A stretch of 64,000 bases of DNA. It comes from Actinomycetota bacterium (lineage in GTDB: Bacteria; Actinomycetota; Actinomycetes; Mycobacteriales; Mycobacteriaceae). This document shows positions 45,920 to 54,912 of this stretch, piece after piece (within the stretch, counting starts at the first letter, position 1; every line of letters starts with the position of its first letter). The notes below the pieces were generated by a model. The model worked only from the letters and a program-made list of their open reading frames with translations, did no database searches and was not told the origin of the DNA. The stretch lies in contig JAFDWN010000048.1 in assembly GCA_018268465.1 (NCBI GenBank), positions 18,158 to 82,157 of the forward strand, written 5' to 3'. The position numbers and the translations under genes were made by a program.

Positions 45920-47314
45920 ATGTCGACAATGGTCGCGAGTTATCGCGAAGTCACCGACGCGAACAACCGCGTCTACCGGGTCGGGGAGACCGACCGCGAG
46001 CTGCTCGGCAGATCCCGGGCCTGGATGGTCTGGCTGCCCTGGGCCGCCATGATGGCGGTCAGCGTGTACGAGTACGGCTACGGCGCCGCGGCGTCGTCGC
46101 TGCGGCAGGCCCACGGCTGGAGCATGTCGGAGACCTTCTGGCTGCTGTCCATCTGGGCCTTCTTCCAGGCGGGTATCGCCTTCCCCGCCGGGCGGTTGCG
46201 CGAGAAGGGCATCGTCTCGCCGAGGGCGGCCATGCTGGCCGGCGCCGTCCTGTCCGCGCTCGGGTTCGTCAGCGTCACCCAGGGCAACCTCGTGATCGCC
46301 TACCTGGGCTTCTCGGTATGCGGAGGTATCGGCGCGGGGTTGGTGTACGCGACGTGCATCAACATCGTCGGTAAGTGGTACCCGGAGCGCCGGGGCGGCA
46401 AGACGGGATTCGTCAACGGCGGGTTCGCCTACGGCGCGGTGCCGTTCATCTTCATCTTCAGCTACGCGCTGCACCCCAACACCTACGTGTGGGTGCTCGG
46501 CCTGGTCGGCGTTTACATGCTGATCGTCGTCGCAGTGTGCGGCCTGTTCTTCCGTGACCCGCCGAAGAACTGGTGGCCGGCCGACATCGACCCGGTGCAG
46601 TGGGCTGCCGGGAAGTCGGGCGCGGCGTCGCTGCGCAAGAATCCGCCTGCGGTGCGCCAGTACAGCCCGCTGGAGGCCGTCAAGACCGGCATGCTGCCCT
46701 TGATGTGGCTGTCGCTCGGCATCAGCGCCGGCGTGTCACTCTTCGGTATCAGCTACATGGTCCCGTTCGCGAAGGATCTCGGCTTCGGCCCGCTGATCGT
46801 GGCGTCCTCGGCGGGCGTGCTGTCGATCATCAACGGCACCGGGCGCACGGTCACCGGCTTCGTCTCCGACCGGATCGGGCGCAAGCAGACCCTGCTCATC
46901 GTCCTGGTGGTATCGGCGGTGTCACTGGTGGGCCTGCTCTACGCCGGCAAGGCCGGAAACGAGATCGGCTTCCTGTTCTTCGCCTTCCTCGTCGGCTTCG
47001 GCGGCGGTGCGTTCTATCCGATGTTCGCGTCCCTGACCCCGGACTACTTCGGTGAGAACAACAACGCCAGCAACTACGGGCTGGTCTACAGCAGCAAGCT
47101 GCTGGGCTCGATCGTCGGGATCGGCGTGGGCGCCAGCGTCATCGACGCCTGGGGCTACACCGGCGCCTACTGGCTGGCCGCGGCGAGCGCACTGGTATCG
47201 GCCGGGCTCGCGTGCCTGCTCAGGCAGCCGGGCCGGGGCGAGGCGACGACCGAATCGGCCACGTCCCGCGTCGCCGCCACCAGCGTGAGCCCGGAGCACA
47301 CGCTGGCCGACTGA
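45920..47314 (+). CDS. OFA-type MFS transporter 3 (oxalate/formate antiporter family)
   Basis: A 464-aa, 12-helix OFA-family MFS protein ([20 protein letters not shown], then [77 protein letters not shown]). It is a close paralogue of OFA2. ATG 45920 is chosen; TTG 45911 in frame has no better signal. It has its own promoter with a perfect island palindrome and its own terminator. Confidence 0.92.
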   Translation: MSTMVASYREVTDANNRVYRVGETDRELLGRSRAWMVWLPWAAMMAVSVYEYGYGAAASSLRQAHGWSMSETFWLLSIWAFFQAGIAFPAGRLREKGIVSPRAAMLAGAVLSALGFVSVTQGNLVIAYLGFSVCGGIGAGLVYATCINIVGKWYPERRGGKTGFVNGGFAYGAVPFIFIFSYALHPNTYVWVLGLVGVYMLIVVAVCGLFFRDPPKNWWPADIDPVQWAAGKSGAASLRKNPPAVRQYSPLEAVKTGMLPLMWLSLGISAGVSLFGISYMVPFAKDLGFGPLIVASSAGVLSIINGTGRTVTGFVSDRIGRKQTLLIVLVVSAVSLVGLLYAGKAGNEIGFLFFAFLVGFGGGAFYPMFASLTPDYFGENNNASNYGLVYSSKLLGSIVGIGVGASVIDAWGYTGAYWLAAASALVSAGLACLLRQPGRGEATTESATSRVAATSVSPEHTLAD

Positions 47315-47332
47315 TACGGCACGGAAAGAACC

Positions 47333-47371
47333 GCGGCCGAGGGGCGCCTGTCCGGCGATCCCCTCGGCCGC
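47333..47371. terminator. Terminator hairpin between OFA3 and gntR
   Basis: GCGGCCGAGGGG pairs with CCCCTCGGCCGC (12 bp) around an inner loop; TTCTTC follows. It serves the convergent OFA3 and gntR genes. Confidence 0.82.
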
Positions 47372-47426
47372 TTCTTCGTGTAGTGGGGCCCCCGTATGCA
47401 AGGCCCCGTGTGCCGGCGTCTGCGCC

Positions 47427-48164
47427 TCAGGCGATGCCCTCGGCGGCCACCTCGAGCGCCTCGTGGTAGAACTCGCGGGTGCGCTCGGTGTGTTCGCGCA
47501 TCAAGTCGCCGGCCCGCTTCCCGTCGTGGTCGGCGATGGCCTGGATCAGCCGCGCATGCTCGTCCCAGGCGTCCTTGCCGCGGGCCCGCGCGATCGGCAG
47601 GTAGTACCACCGGACCCGGCGGCCGACCGAATCGATGAGATCGGCGAGCACGGTGTTCCCGGACATGTACACGATGTGGGCGTGCAGGGCCGCGTTGGCG
47701 GCGACAAGGCCCTCTTGATCGTCGCCGGCCAGCGCCTCCAGGCCGCTGCGCTGGATCTCCCAGAGCGCCTCCACCTGCTCCGCGGTGGCCTCGTGGGCAG
47801 CCAGCCGGGCGGACTCCGCTTCCAGCAGGGTGCGTACGGCCAGCAGCTGTCCCGCCTCGGCGTCGGTCGGTACGTGGACGAACGCGCCCAACGCGGGGCG
47901 CAGATCCACCCAGCCCTCGCTCTGCAGGCGCTGCAGCGCCTCGCGGACCGGCTGCCTGCTCACGCCGAGCTGGGCGGCCAGTTCGTTCTCCACGAGATGC
48001 TCGCCGGGCTGCAGCTCGCGGGTGATGATCATTTCGGCGAGGGCGTCGTACACCGCCTGCCGAAGTGGTGCCGGGCGCTCCAGTGGTGGTCGTACGCTCC
48101 GCGCGGTCGCCGTGGTCAGCCGCTCCGAGGCCGCGCGTGTCGATGCAAGGCTGCGCTGGCTCAT
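47427..48164 (-). CDS. GntR family regulator (FCD type), candidate master regulator of the oxalate island
   Basis: A 245-aa protein with an N-terminal GntR winged HTH (APLRQAVYDALAEMIITREL, then ENELAAQLGVSRQPVREALQ) and an all-helical FCD domain (LLAVRTLLEAESARLAAHEA, then ALHAHIVYMSGN, DEHARLIQAIADHDGKRAGD) with the His and Asp/Glu positions that often bind a metal and a small organic acid. ATG 48164 (MSQRSLAST) is used; the frame to 48311 crosses the operator. FCD regulators bind short palindromes with an ATAC/GTAT core, which fits GCATAC-N-GTATGC; a half copy lies 55 nt upstream. Direct binding is inferred. Confidence 0.88.
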   Translation of the reverse strand: MSQRSLASTRAASERLTTATARSVRPPLERPAPLRQAVYDALAEMIITRELQPGEHLVENELAAQLGVSRQPVREALQRLQSEGWVDLRPALGAFVHVPTDAEAGQLLAVRTLLEAESARLAAHEATAEQVEALWEIQRSGLEALAGDDQEGLVAANAALHAHIVYMSGNTVLADLIDSVGRRVRWYYLPIARARGKDAWDEHARLIQAIADHDGKRAGDLMREHTERTREFYHEALEVAAEGIA

Positions 48165-48219
48165 GGGGAACTCCGCTCTCGTCACCTGAGATAATCGGGG
48201 CCGAAGGGCCCGGTACTTA

Positions 48220-48232
48220 GCATACAGTCGCC
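48220..48232. promoter_or_regulatory. GntR-type half palindrome (gntR promoter)
   Basis: GCATACAGTCGCC has one intact arm, 55 nt upstream of gntR, compatible with weak autoregulation. Confidence 0.45.
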
Positions 48233-48447
48233 AAGATCCAATCCACAGTACGAAATGTGAGCGGATCCGCTCGTGTTGCCGAACTCGTCGGTGCCGGCTT
48301 CGCCCGGGCATCCAGCGGGCGGCCCCGCGTGCGCCGCGGCGCTGCGGCGCACGGACCTTCCCGCCGTCGTCCGGACGCGCGCGGGCGCGGGTGCTGTCTT
48401 TGCTGAACGCGCGGACCGCCGGGACCCGCGATACGCCTTGCCCGGCC

Positions 48448-48488
48448 TATAATTTCGTGATACGAAATTCGCAAGTCGCATTGCGGAC
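48448..48488. promoter_or_regulatory. iclR promoter with overlapping IclR-type operator
   Basis: TATAAT (48448-48453) is a consensus -10 box. The perfect palindrome AATTTCGTGATACGAAATT (48451-48469, 8-bp arms, 3-nt spacer) overlaps it, and a weaker related box AGTCGCATTGCGGAC lies 21 bp downstream (48474-48488). The core resembles TTCCGTGATGCGGAA found near hyi, so autorepression is likely. Confidence 0.75.
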
Positions 48489-48508
48489 CGCTCAATCGGA
48501 GGATTGCC

Positions 48509-49279
48509 ATGGCAGCCGAGCAGCCCGGCAGAGGCGGCGTTCAATCGGTCGAGCGGGTCTTCGAACTGCTGGAGATCATGGCCAGCGCCGGAGGCAGTCT
48601 CGCGCTGGGGGAGCTGGCCAGCCGTGCCGACCTGCCCCAGCCCACCATCCACCGACTGGTGCGAACCCTGTTGACGATGGGCTACGTCAGGCAACTGCCC
48701 AATCGGCACTACGCCCTGGGGCCCAAGCTCATTCGCCTCGGTGAGAGTGCCGCGCAGCTCATCGGCGCCTGGTCGCGACCGCATCTGGCCGAGCTCGTCG
48801 AGCGGATCGGTGAAACCGCCAATATGGCGGTGCTGGACAACGATATGGCCGTGTACGTCGCCCAGGTGCCCTCGCCGCACTCGATGCGGATGTTCACCGA
48901 GGTCGGACGCCGGGTGTACCCCCATTGCACGGGGGTCGGAAAGGCACTGCTGATGCAGCTGCCCGACGAGGCGATCACCGCACTGGTGCGGCGCACCGGG
49001 ATGCCGGTGTCCACCGAGAACTCGCTCACCACGCCCGAGGAGCTGCTCCGCGATATCGAGCTGTGCCGATCACGCGGCTACGCCGTCGACGAGGGGGAGC
49101 AGGAAGTCGGCGTGCGATGCTTCGCCGTGCCGGTGCCCGACGCCCCCTCCCCGGCGGCCATCTCGGTATCGGGTCCGGCCGCGCGTGTCACCTTGAAGTC
49201 GGCGACCAAGATCACCCCACTGCTCAAGCGGGTGGCGCGGGATCTGGCCTCCGAATTCGACAAGGAGGCAGCCGTCTAG
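48509..49279 (+). CDS. IclR family regulator of the glyoxylate operon
   Basis: A 256-aa IclR protein: N-terminal winged HTH at about residues 10-70 (GVQSVERVFELLEIMASAGG, then ELASRADLPQPTIHRLVRTL) and IclR effector domain (GRRVYPHCTGVGKALLMQLP, GYAVDEGEQEVGVRCFAVPV). ATG 48509 follows GGAGGATTGCC. Convergent with gcl. Related proteins (AllR, GclR types) sense glyoxylate or allantoin; glyoxylate is the likely effector here, by inference. Confidence 0.9.
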   Translation: MAAEQPGRGGVQSVERVFELLEIMASAGGSLALGELASRADLPQPTIHRLVRTLLTMGYVRQLPNRHYALGPKLIRLGESAAQLIGAWSRPHLAELVERIGETANMAVLDNDMAVYVAQVPSPHSMRMFTEVGRRVYPHCTGVGKALLMQLPDEAITALVRRTGMPVSTENSLTTPEELLRDIELCRSRGYAVDEGEQEVGVRCFAVPVPDAPSPAAISVSGPAARVTLKSATKITPLLKRVARDLASEFDKEAAV

Positions 49280-49293
49280 CGACGGCTGCCTCC
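49264..49293. terminator. Terminator hairpin spanning the iclR stop
   Basis: GGAGGCAGCCGTC pairs perfectly (13 bp) with GACGGCTGCCTCC; the loop TAGC contains the iclR stop codon. It lies between convergent iclR and gcl. Confidence 0.82.
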
Positions 49294-49319
49294 CTGGGTG
49301 TTCAGTTGTCGCGCGGCGT

Positions 49320-51116
49320 CTAGTCGAGCAGCAGCGCCGCGGCCGTCGGTGCGTCGTCGAGGGTTTCGGCGAGGTCGTTGAACTCGACGACGTTGTCGAT
49401 CTCGGTGCCCATGGCGATGTTGGTGATCTTCTCCAGGAAGATCTCCACCACGACCGGGACCTTGTGCTCCTGGGCGAGCGTCTGTGCCCGGACCAGCGCG
49501 GGACCGATCTGGTCGGGTTCGACGACCTGAATCGCCTTGCAGCCCAAGCCTTCGGCCACCCGCAGGTGGTCGACACCGTAGCCCTTGGGCATGGTGCTGT
49601 TCGGCGACTCCTGGGTGTTGATGTTGTCGAAGCCCAGCGACACGTGGTAGTTCATGTCGAACCCGCGCTGCGCCTGGCGGATCAGCCCCAGGTAGGAGTT
49701 GTTCACCACCACGTGCACGTAGGGCAGGTTGAACTGGGCGCCGACGGCGAGCTCTTCGATGAGGAACTCGAAGTCGTAGTCACCGGACAGTCCCACGACG
49801 CTGGCCGTCGGATCGGCAGCCACCACACCGAGGGCGGCGGGCACCGTCCAGCCCAGGGGTCCGGCCTGGCCGCAGTTGATCCAGTGCCGCGGCTTGAACA
49901 CCTGCAGGAACTGGCCACCGGCGATCTGGGACAACCCGATGGCGGTGACGTAGCGGGTGTCGCGGCCGAACGCCTTGTTCATCTCCTCATAGACGCGCTG
50001 CGGCTTGATCGGAACGTCGTCGAAGTGCGTCTTGCGGTGCATGGTCCGCTTGCGCTCCTGGCAGTCGGTCACCCACTGGCTCCAGTCCGGCACCGTGCCG
50101 GCCGTGCGCCGCTCCTTGGCGACGGACACCAGCTGCTCCAGCGCGGCCTTCGCATCGGACACGATGCCGTAGTCGGGGGCGAAGACGCGCCCGATCTGAG
50201 TCGGCTCGATGTCGATGTGCACGAAGCGACGTCCACGCGTGTAGGTGTCGAGCCCACCGGTGTGCCGGTTGGCCCAGCGGTTGCCGATCCCGATGACGAA
50301 GTCGGACTCGAGCATGGTGGCATTGCCGTACCGCTGCGAGGTCTGCAGTCCGACCATGCCCGCGGCGAGCCGGTGGTCGTCGGGGATGATGCCCCAGCCC
50401 ATCAGGGTGGGCACCACGGGAATGTCCAGCAGCTCGGCGAGTTCGACGAGCAGTTCGGACGCGTCGGCGTTGATGATGCCGCCGCCCGCGACGATGAGCG
50501 GACGCTCCGCGGTCAGCAGCATGTCCAGCGCCTTGGCTGCCTGTTCGGCGGTCGCCGCCGGCTTGTACACCGGCAGGGGCTGGTAGGTGTCGGGATCGAA
50601 GTCGATCTCGGCCATCTGGACGTCGATGGGCAGGTCGATCAGGACCGGCCCGGGCCGCCCGGAGCGCATCAGGTGGAACGCCTGGGCGAACGCGCCCGGC
50701 ACCTGACCCGGCTCCAGCACGGTCATGGCCATCTTGGTCACCGGTGCCGCGATCGATGCGATGTCGACCGCCTGGAAGTCCTCCTTGTGCAGCCGGGCCA
50801 CCGGAGCCTGACCGGTGATCGCCAGGATCGGAATGGAGTCGGCCGAGGCCGAATACAGTCCGGTGATCATGTCGGTGCCGGCCGGGCCGGAGGTGCCGAT
50901 GCACACACCGATGTTGCCCGGTGCGGCCCGGGTGAATCCCTCGGCCATGTGGCTGGCCGCTTCGACGTGGCGGGCCAGGATGTGCTTGATCCCGCCGTGC
51001 GCGCGCATCGCCGAGTAGAAGGGGTTGATCGCCGCACCCGGCAACCCGAATGCCTGTGTGGCCCCTTCGATCTCGAGAATCCTGACGGCCGCGTCGACCG
51101 TCCGCATGCGTGTCAT
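49320..51116 (-). CDS. gcl: Glyoxylate carboligase (tartronate-semialdehyde synthase)
   Basis: A 598-aa ThDP/FAD enzyme that condenses two glyoxylates to tartronate semialdehyde and CO2. Val51 in [14 protein letters not shown] stands where other ThDP enzymes have the catalytic Glu, the hallmark of Gcl. The ThDP motif is [15 protein letters not shown] through [11 protein letters not shown]. It overlaps glxR by 4 nt and is last of hyi-glxR-gcl. It takes glyoxylate from the proposed oxalyl-CoA reductase. Confidence 0.96.
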   Translation of the reverse strand: MTRMRTVDAAVRILEIEGATQAFGLPGAAINPFYSAMRAHGGIKHILARHVEAASHMAEGFTRAAPGNIGVCIGTSGPAGTDMITGLYSASADSIPILAITGQAPVARLHKEDFQAVDIASIAAPVTKMAMTVLEPGQVPGAFAQAFHLMRSGRPGPVLIDLPIDVQMAEIDFDPDTYQPLPVYKPAATAEQAAKALDMLLTAERPLIVAGGGIINADASELLVELAELLDIPVVPTLMGWGIIPDDHRLAAGMVGLQTSQRYGNATMLESDFVIGIGNRWANRHTGGLDTYTRGRRFVHIDIEPTQIGRVFAPDYGIVSDAKAALEQLVSVAKERRTAGTVPDWSQWVTDCQERKRTMHRKTHFDDVPIKPQRVYEEMNKAFGRDTRYVTAIGLSQIAGGQFLQVFKPRHWINCGQAGPLGWTVPAALGVVAADPTASVVGLSGDYDFEFLIEELAVGAQFNLPYVHVVVNNSYLGLIRQAQRGFDMNYHVSLGFDNINTQESPNSTMPKGYGVDHLRVAEGLGCKAIQVVEPDQIGPALVRAQTLAQEHKVPVVVEIFLEKITNIAMGTEIDNVVEFNDLAETLDDAPTAAALLLD

Positions 51117-52006
51117 TGCTTGGTACCGCCTTCATGTCCGGACAGCCGCTCGACACCCAGCAGCAGTCCGCTGTGGTCGAGGCCGCCGTCGCCGTTGGCC
51201 AGGGCCGACGCCATCAGCTGGGCCACCACCGCGCCGAGGGGGATGACCACACCGGCCTCCCGCGCGGCGGCGGTGACGATGCCCATGTCCTTGTGGTGCA
51301 GCGCGATGCGGAACCCGGGATCGAAGTTCCGGGACAACATCTTGCCGGCCTTCTGATCCAGCACGGCCGAACCGGCCAGTCCGCCGCCGAGCACCTTGAC
51401 CGCGGCCTCGATGTCCACACCGTAGGCCTGCAGGAACGTGATCGCCTCGGCCAGCAACTCGATGTTGCCGGCGACGATCAGCTGGTTGGCGGCCTTGACG
51501 GTCTGGCCCGCGCCGTTGGGGCCGACGTGGGCGATGGTCTTGCCGACCACGTCGAGAATCGGCTTGGCCGAGGCGAAGTCCTCATCGGTGGCGCCGACCA
51601 TGATCGACAGCGTCGCGTTCAGCGCACCGGGCTCGCCGCCGGAGACGGGGGCGTCGATGATCCGCAGGCCCCGCTCGCCGGCCGCCTTGGCCAGCTCTGC
51701 CGTCACGTCCGGACGGATCGAGGAGAAGTCGATGATCAGGGTGCCGGGCTGCGCATGGGCGAAAACGCCGTTCTCCGAGAGCAACACATCCTGCACATCG
51801 GGCGAGTCGGGGACCATGATCGCCACCACGTCGGCGCCCTTCACGGTCTGCTCGATGGAATCGGCTGCGGCGCCCCCGGCTTCGATGAGGGCCGCGGTGC
51901 GCTCGGGGGACCGGTCGAATCCGGTCACGGTGTGGCCGGCCCGGACCAGGTGGCGCGCCATGGGGCCGCCCATGATGCCCAGACCGATGAAACCAATGGT
52001 GCTCAT
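51113..52006 (-). CDS. glxR: Tartronate semialdehyde reductase (2-hydroxy-3-oxopropionate reductase)
   Basis: A 297-aa beta-hydroxyacid dehydrogenase with cofactor motif [17 protein letters not shown], substrate motif [20 protein letters not shown] and catalytic Lys in [15 protein letters not shown]. It reduces tartronate semialdehyde to D-glycerate. It overlaps both neighbours by 4 nt (ATGA). Confidence 0.95.
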   Translation of the reverse strand: MSTIGFIGLGIMGGPMARHLVRAGHTVTGFDRSPERTAALIEAGGAAADSIEQTVKGADVVAIMVPDSPDVQDVLLSENGVFAHAQPGTLIIDFSSIRPDVTAELAKAAGERGLRIIDAPVSGGEPGALNATLSIMVGATDEDFASAKPILDVVGKTIAHVGPNGAGQTVKAANQLIVAGNIELLAEAITFLQAYGVDIEAAVKVLGGGLAGSAVLDQKAGKMLSRNFDPGFRIALHHKDMGIVTAAAREAGVVIPLGAVVAQLMASALANGDGGLDHSGLLLGVERLSGHEGGTKQ

Positions 52007-52857
52007 GAGATCCTCGTTTCTGCTTGCTTGAAGGTGTCGGTGTTCACGCCGTCGGCGCCGCGTTCGCCGCTGGGCAGCCAGTCGAAGGTGTCCTCGCGGG
52101 TCGCCTTGTACTCAAGACCCACGTAGCCGTCGTAGCCCTGCCCGATGAGCTGGTCGAGGTAGGTGCCGAGGGCGAGGTCCCCGGTGCCGGGCTCGCCGCG
52201 GCCGGGCGCGTCGGCGATCTGGATGTGGCCGACCCGGTCGCCGTAGGCACTGATCGCCGCGGCCACGTCGTCGCCGTTGACCTGCAGGTGGTAGAGGTCT
52301 GCGAGGAAGCGGACGTTGGTGCGGCCGTATTCGCTGCTGACCCGGTCGATCACCCCGATCGCGTCGGCGGCGGTCTTGAGGGGGTAGCGAGGTGCGCCGC
52401 TCACCGGCTCGACGAGCACGGTTGCGCCGATCCGGCTGGCGGTCAGCGCGGCGAACGCCAGGTTGGCGGCGGCGATGTCGTCCTGCGTTTCCGGCGATAC
52501 GTCGTCGGCGCGGTTGCCGTACAGCGCGTTGAAGGCCTTGGTGCCGAGGGTCTCGGCGATCCCGACCGCGATCTCGACGTTGTCGCGGAAGTCGCGCGTC
52601 GACTCGGGATGGGACAAGATGCCCCGATCCCCGGCGGGCATATCTCCGGCCGCGAAGTTCAGACCGGTCAATTGGACGCCGGCGTCCTCGATGGCGCGCA
52701 CGAACGCCGCCACCTCCGTATCCGACGGAGTCGGGGTGGCGAAGGGCCACCAGAACTCGACCGCCGTGAAGCCCGCGTCCCGGGCCGCGCGCGGCCGGTC
52801 CAGCAGGGGCAGGTCGGTAAGCAGAATCGAGCAGTTCACCGTGTAGGTGGCGGTCAC
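52003..52857 (-). CDS. hyi: Hydroxypyruvate isomerase
   Basis: A 284-aa TIM-barrel protein of the Hyi family (VNCSILLTDLPLLDRPRAAR, then AVEFWWPF, LVEPVSGAPRYPLKTAADAI, FLADLYHLQVNGDD, GYVGLEYKATREDTFDWLPS). It interconverts hydroxypyruvate and tartronate semialdehyde. GTG 52857 (MTATYTVNCS) follows AGGAAGGA; the longer frame to 52980 is leader. It is the first gene of the glyoxylate operon. Confidence 0.93.
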   Translation of the reverse strand: MTATYTVNCSILLTDLPLLDRPRAARDAGFTAVEFWWPFATPTPSDTEVAAFVRAIEDAGVQLTGLNFAAGDMPAGDRGILSHPESTRDFRDNVEIAVGIAETLGTKAFNALYGNRADDVSPETQDDIAAANLAFAALTASRIGATVLVEPVSGAPRYPLKTAADAIGVIDRVSSEYGRTNVRFLADLYHLQVNGDDVAAAISAYGDRVGHIQIADAPGRGEPGTGDLALGTYLDQLIGQGYDGYVGLEYKATREDTFDWLPSGERGADGVNTDTFKQAETRIS

Positions 52858-53009
52858 CGCTGCAGTCCTTCCTGTATTGATCTCGCCGCGGAGTTGCGGC
52901 AAGTCGCTGACGTGGGAACGGCCGGGGGTGGCGTGGTGAGCGGTAGGTGCCCGGTCCCGGGGGGCGGTTTTAGGCGGCACCCCCCGGGGAGTCTGCGCGT
53001 CGCCCGGCT

Positions 53010-53046
53010 ATTCCGTAATGCGGAATTGAAATTTTGTGTTATGGAA
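53010..53046. promoter_or_regulatory. Tandem IclR-type boxes upstream of hyi
   Basis: ATTCCGTAATGCGGAAT (53010-53026) is a perfect palindrome. A weaker copy TTTTGTGTTATGGAA (53032-53046) starts 21 bp after the core, the same spacing as in the iclR promoter. Two boxes two helical turns apart suit the tetrameric binding of IclR proteins. Confidence 0.75.
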
Positions 53047-53205
53047 GAAGTGAACCCGGTTGGGCTGGTCCTGTCAAGGGCCCGTCCGTTGAAACCGACC
53101 CAAAAGTTCGGCCCTGGCCCGCTTTCGTTCATCGCGAACGCCGCGGTGGGGTACGGGCCCAACCGCTCCGGCCGCGGGGACAAATCCACATTCGTGGATG
53201 TGGTA

Positions 53206-53220
53206 TTCCGTGATGCGGAA
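53206..53220. promoter_or_regulatory. IclR-type box before CocE-type hydrolase
   Basis: TTCCGTGATGCGGAA has the same 5-bp arms as the box at 53011 and lies 57 nt before the hydrolase start, so this gene may belong to the IclR regulon. Confidence 0.65.
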
Positions 53221-53277
53221 CAGTCCGGAGTCGTCGGCGGCGCCGCGGACGGAACACCCCGCTAGCATCGAGAGTCG

Positions 53278-54912
53278 ATGACGCCGATCCCGCGATTGAC
53301 CGACCGGGCGCTCTCGGCGCTGCTGGGGCTGGGGCCACCCACCTGTGCGCACACCATCACCCGCGAGGTCAGCGTTGCGATGCGTGACGGCGTGCCGCTG
53401 CTGGCCGACCATTACGCGCCCATCACGGCCGAGCCGGCCGGAACCATCCTGGTGCGGGGGCCGTACGGGCGGGGCGGGCCCGCGGCGCTGTCCGCACGCC
53501 TCTACGCCGCCCACGGCTATCACGTCGTCATCCAGAGCACCCGCGGCACATTCGGGTCCGGCGGCGAATTCGCGCCGGGCCGCACCGAGGTCGACGACGG
53601 CGCCGACACCGTCGCCTGGCTGCGCGGCCAACCCTGGTTCACCGGCAGCTTCGCCACGATCGGATCGTCGTATCTGGGCTTCACCCAGTGGGCGCTGCTC
53701 GTCGATCCGCCGCCCGAACTCGCGGCTGCCGTGATCACCGTCGGCCCGCACGACCTCAGCGCGACGATCTGGGACAGCGGCGCATTCGCCCTCAGCGACT
53801 TCCTCGGCTGGAGCGACGCAGTCGCCCGTCAGGAGGACCCCCGCACGACGCGGCGGCTCCTGCGTTCGGCGGCCGCCCGATGGCGGGTGCGTCCCGCGCT
53901 GAACGGACTACCGCTCGGCGCGGCCGGCCGCGCACTGCTCGGCGACGGCGCGCCGTGGTACGAGTCCTGGCTGGCGCACCCGGAGACACGCGACGAGTTC
54001 TGGGCGCCGACCCGGCTGCACGCCGCGTTGGAACGGGCGCGGATTCCGGTGCTGCTGACCACCGGCTGGCAGGACGTATTCCTCACCCAAACCCTCGAAC
54101 AGTACGAGCGTCTGCATGCCCGGGGTGTCGACGTGGCGCTGACCGTCGGGCCGTGGACGCATATGCAGATCGGTGTGCAGGGGGCGCGGCGCAACGGGCG
54201 CGAGGCCCGCCGGTGGCTCGCCGCACACCTGTCGGGCCGGCCGGGGCGGCGGGCCGGCCGGGTCAGCGTCTTCGTGACCGGTGCACGGTGCTGGCGGGAG
54301 CTGTCCCAGTGGCCACCGCCGTGTGATGACACGGAGCTGTTCCTGTGGCCCGGATCGATCCTCGCCGATCGGCCGCCGTGGCCGGGCGCTGCCCCGTCGC
54401 GCTTCGTCTACGACCCGGCCGACCCCACACCGACGGTCGGTGGGCGGCTGCTGTCCCCGGAGAGCGGCTACCGCACGGGGCGGCGGCTGTCGGCGCGCCC
54501 GGACGTCCTCAATTTCACCGGTGCCAGGCTCGCCGCCGACGTCGAGATCGCCGGCACGCCCATCGTCGAGCTACACCACACGACCGACATCCCGCACGCC
54601 GACGTGTTCGTCCGCCTGGGCGAGGCCGACGATGCGGGCAGGATTCGCAACGTCAGCGACGGCTACCTGCGGCTCGGCGCCGAACGCGTGGCCCCGCTGC
54701 GACTCCGCCTCGACCCCGTCGCGCACCGGTTCCGGGCCGGGCGTCGAATCTGCCTGCTGGTCGCGGGTGGATCGCATCCGCGCTTCGCCCGCAACCTGGG
54801 CACCGGAGAACCCGCACTGACCGGATCGGGCGCCCGGCCGTCGACGCACACCGTCGCCCACGGAGCCGGGGGTGTCTCGCGGCTCGTGCTGCCGGTACTC
54901 AGCGCAGGGTGA
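53278..54912 (+). CDS. CocE/NonD family hydrolase (X-Pro dipeptidyl-peptidase S15 superfamily)
   Basis: A 544-aa serine hydrolase with triad Ser131 (GSSYLGF), Asp266 (TTGWQDVFL) and His295 (GPWTHMQIG), followed by the beta-jellyroll C-terminal domain (RRICLLVAGGSHPRFARNLG). Family members hydrolyse esters, acyl chains or dipeptides; the substrate is unknown. ATG 53278 has no strong ribosome site. An IclR-type box sits in its promoter. It overlaps the convergent quinone oxidoreductase gene by 14 nt. Confidence 0.85.
   Translation: MTPIPRLTDRALSALLGLGPPTCAHTITREVSVAMRDGVPLLADHYAPITAEPAGTILVRGPYGRGGPAALSARLYAAHGYHVVIQSTRGTFGSGGEFAPGRTEVDDGADTVAWLRGQPWFTGSFATIGSSYLGFTQWALLVDPPPELAAAVITVGPHDLSATIWDSGAFALSDFLGWSDAVARQEDPRTTRRLLRSAAARWRVRPALNGLPLGAAGRALLGDGAPWYESWLAHPETRDEFWAPTRLHAALERARIPVLLTTGWQDVFLTQTLEQYERLHARGVDVALTVGPWTHMQIGVQGARRNGREARRWLAAHLSGRPGRRAGRVSVFVTGARCWRELSQWPPPCDDTELFLWPGSILADRPPWPGAAPSRFVYDPADPTPTVGGRLLSPESGYRTGRRLSARPDVLNFTGARLAADVEIAGTPIVELHHTTDIPHADVFVRLGEADDAGRIRNVSDGYLRLGAERVAPLRLRLDPVAHRFRAGRRICLLVAGGSHPRFARNLGTGEPALTGSGARPSTHTVAHGAGGVSRLVLPVLSAG

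Larger units (their letters stand above)
48165..48508. other. Divergent gntR-iclR promoter region
   Basis: 344 bp with no gene. It holds the gntR half site at 48220 and the IclR operator at 48451. Confidence 0.6.
52858..53277. other. Divergent regulatory region between hyi and CocE-type hydrolase
   Basis: 420 bp containing three IclR-type boxes. A 74-codon frame at 53041-53265 runs through two of them and is not accepted as a gene. Confidence 0.55.

Noticed and set aside
47388-47400. Half copy of the island palindrome (CCCGTATGC) after OFA3
   Set aside because: Only one arm, and located between two convergent gene ends where no promoter is expected.
53041-53265. 74-codon plus-strand frame between hyi and the CocE-type hydrolase
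   Set aside because: Its start lies in one IclR box and its end covers another; no ribosome site and no known domain.
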